Of a stretch of 7,398 nt of DNA, positions 6,135-7,398 are shown in pieces. The translations under genes and the position numbers were made by a program. Position 1 is the first letter of the stretch; the number at the start of each line of letters is the position of its first letter. This DNA is from an uncultured Microbacteriaceae bacterium (lineage in GTDB: Bacteria; Actinomycetota; Actinomycetes; Actinomycetales; Microbacteriaceae). The notes under the pieces are model-generated. The model was not told the DNA's origin and ran no database searches. It saw nothing but the letters and a program-made list of their open reading frames with translations. The stretch spans positions 1 to 7,398 of the forward strand of contig CALBMG010000097.1 of assembly GCA_937896185.1 (NCBI GenBank), written 5' to 3'.

Positions 6135-6521
6135 GTGAGCGAGAAGAAGTTACGCGGTTCAACACTCGGTCGGATTAGTTTTGAGGCGGAGTTCGGCGTC
6201 GAATTGGCACCACGGAAGAACGCGGAGTACGAAACGGAATCGGGTGAACGTTTCTCTGTTGTGTTTGATGCGGCGGCTGAGCTTCCCTACGAGTGGGTTT
6301 CGCCACACACTGGTGCATCAGGCAGATTATTAACCGCACGAGGCAACAAAGTCGTGGGGATTGACCCCAATGCCCCAGCACCCACTCCCCCAACGGTCAC
6401 GCACTGGGAGCAACTGATGAAACGTCGAACTGTGGAAGAGCTCGAAGCGCTGTTGGCCGATCGAATTGCTCAGATGCGGGAAAAGCGAGGGGATTTCTCG
6501 CACCTGAAAAAATCTGCCTAG
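6135..6521 (+). CDS. rbpA: RNA polymerase-binding protein RbpA
   Basis: A 128-residue actinobacterial transcription activator that binds RNA polymerase and the primary sigma factor and stabilises open promoter complexes. The N-terminal tail (LRGSTLGRISFEAE, 6-19) is followed by a core barrel (about 30-66: YETESGERFSVVFDAAAELP, then YEWVSPHTG) and a C-terminal sigma-interaction helix (THWEQLMKRRTVEELEALL, 89-107, through about 116). All zinc-ligand cysteines of the Streptomyces type are absent, as in the Mycobacterium form. The linker before THW (residues 73-88, VVGIDPNAPAPTPPTV) has no Lys or Arg, whereas the Mycobacterium linker is basic and ends in the DNA-contacting Arg79. At 128 residues it is somewhat longer than the roughly 111 of Mycobacterium RbpA. 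The gene is convergent with ppm1, only 6 bp apart, matching the Rv2050/Rv2051c arrangement. Confidence 0.95.
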   Translation: MSEKKLRGSTLGRISFEAEFGVELAPRKNAEYETESGERFSVVFDAAAELPYEWVSPHTGASGRLLTARGNKVVGIDPNAPAPTPPTVTHWEQLMKRRTVEELEALLADRIAQMREKRGDFSHLKKSA

Positions 6522-6527
6522 GACTAG

Positions 6528-7398
<871 letters not shown>

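Overview
The window looks like a chromosomal segment of a moderate-GC (about 53% where I counted) actinobacterium, most likely an aquatic Microbacteriaceae relative. The evidence is a ctaE-qcrC-qcrA-qcrB cluster with a di-haem QcrC and a three-helix QcrA, an RbpA gene, and a polyprenol-monophosphomannose synthase convergent with rbpA, as in Mycobacterium (Rv2050/Rv2051c). The taxonomic placement is inference from gene content and protein similarity, not a search.

Layout: 1-2674 (minus strand) is the respiratory cluster ctaE > qcrC > qcrA > qcrB, encoding parts of the cytochrome bcc-aa3 supercomplex. qcrB is cut by the left edge and starts inside the qcrA stop codon. A 71-bp divergent spacer separates it from trpD (2746-3792, plus), the second step of tryptophan synthesis. 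A short AT-rich spacer with three copies of an ATAATGT heptamer lies between trpD and a convergent two-gene minus-strand unit: an SDR-type oxidoreductase (4499-5263) followed by a YczE/YitT-like membrane protein (3881-4489). A 43-bp spacer separates this unit from a divergent glycerophosphodiester phosphodiesterase-like gene (5307-6059, plus). Then come rbpA (6135-6521, plus) and the convergent ppm1 (from 6528, minus).

Three genes (trpD, the SDR gene and the phosphodiesterase gene) share one start architecture: a TANNNT -10-like hexamer exactly 6 nt before the start codon, with no Shine-Dalgarno sequence, which predicts leaderless mRNAs. rbpA instead has a perfect AAGGAGGT.

The most important observation is at the right end. 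The minus-strand frame containing ppm1 continues open to the window edge, but it is a composite of three unrelated protein pieces: a Rieske oxygenase C-terminal region (about 7233-7398), a polysaccharide-exporter ABC ATPase piece from signature to Walker B (about 7143-7241), and Ppm1 lacking its N-terminus (6528 to about 7157). The joints fall in short shared motifs (QFID and ILIVD), and GC jumps from about 53% to about 64% at the first joint. This is best read as an assembly or amplification chimera at a contig end, not a new fusion protein. I see no mobile element, CRISPR array, tRNA, rRNA or new multi-gene system; apart from the right end, the genes are ordinary housekeeping genes with a few odd residues.
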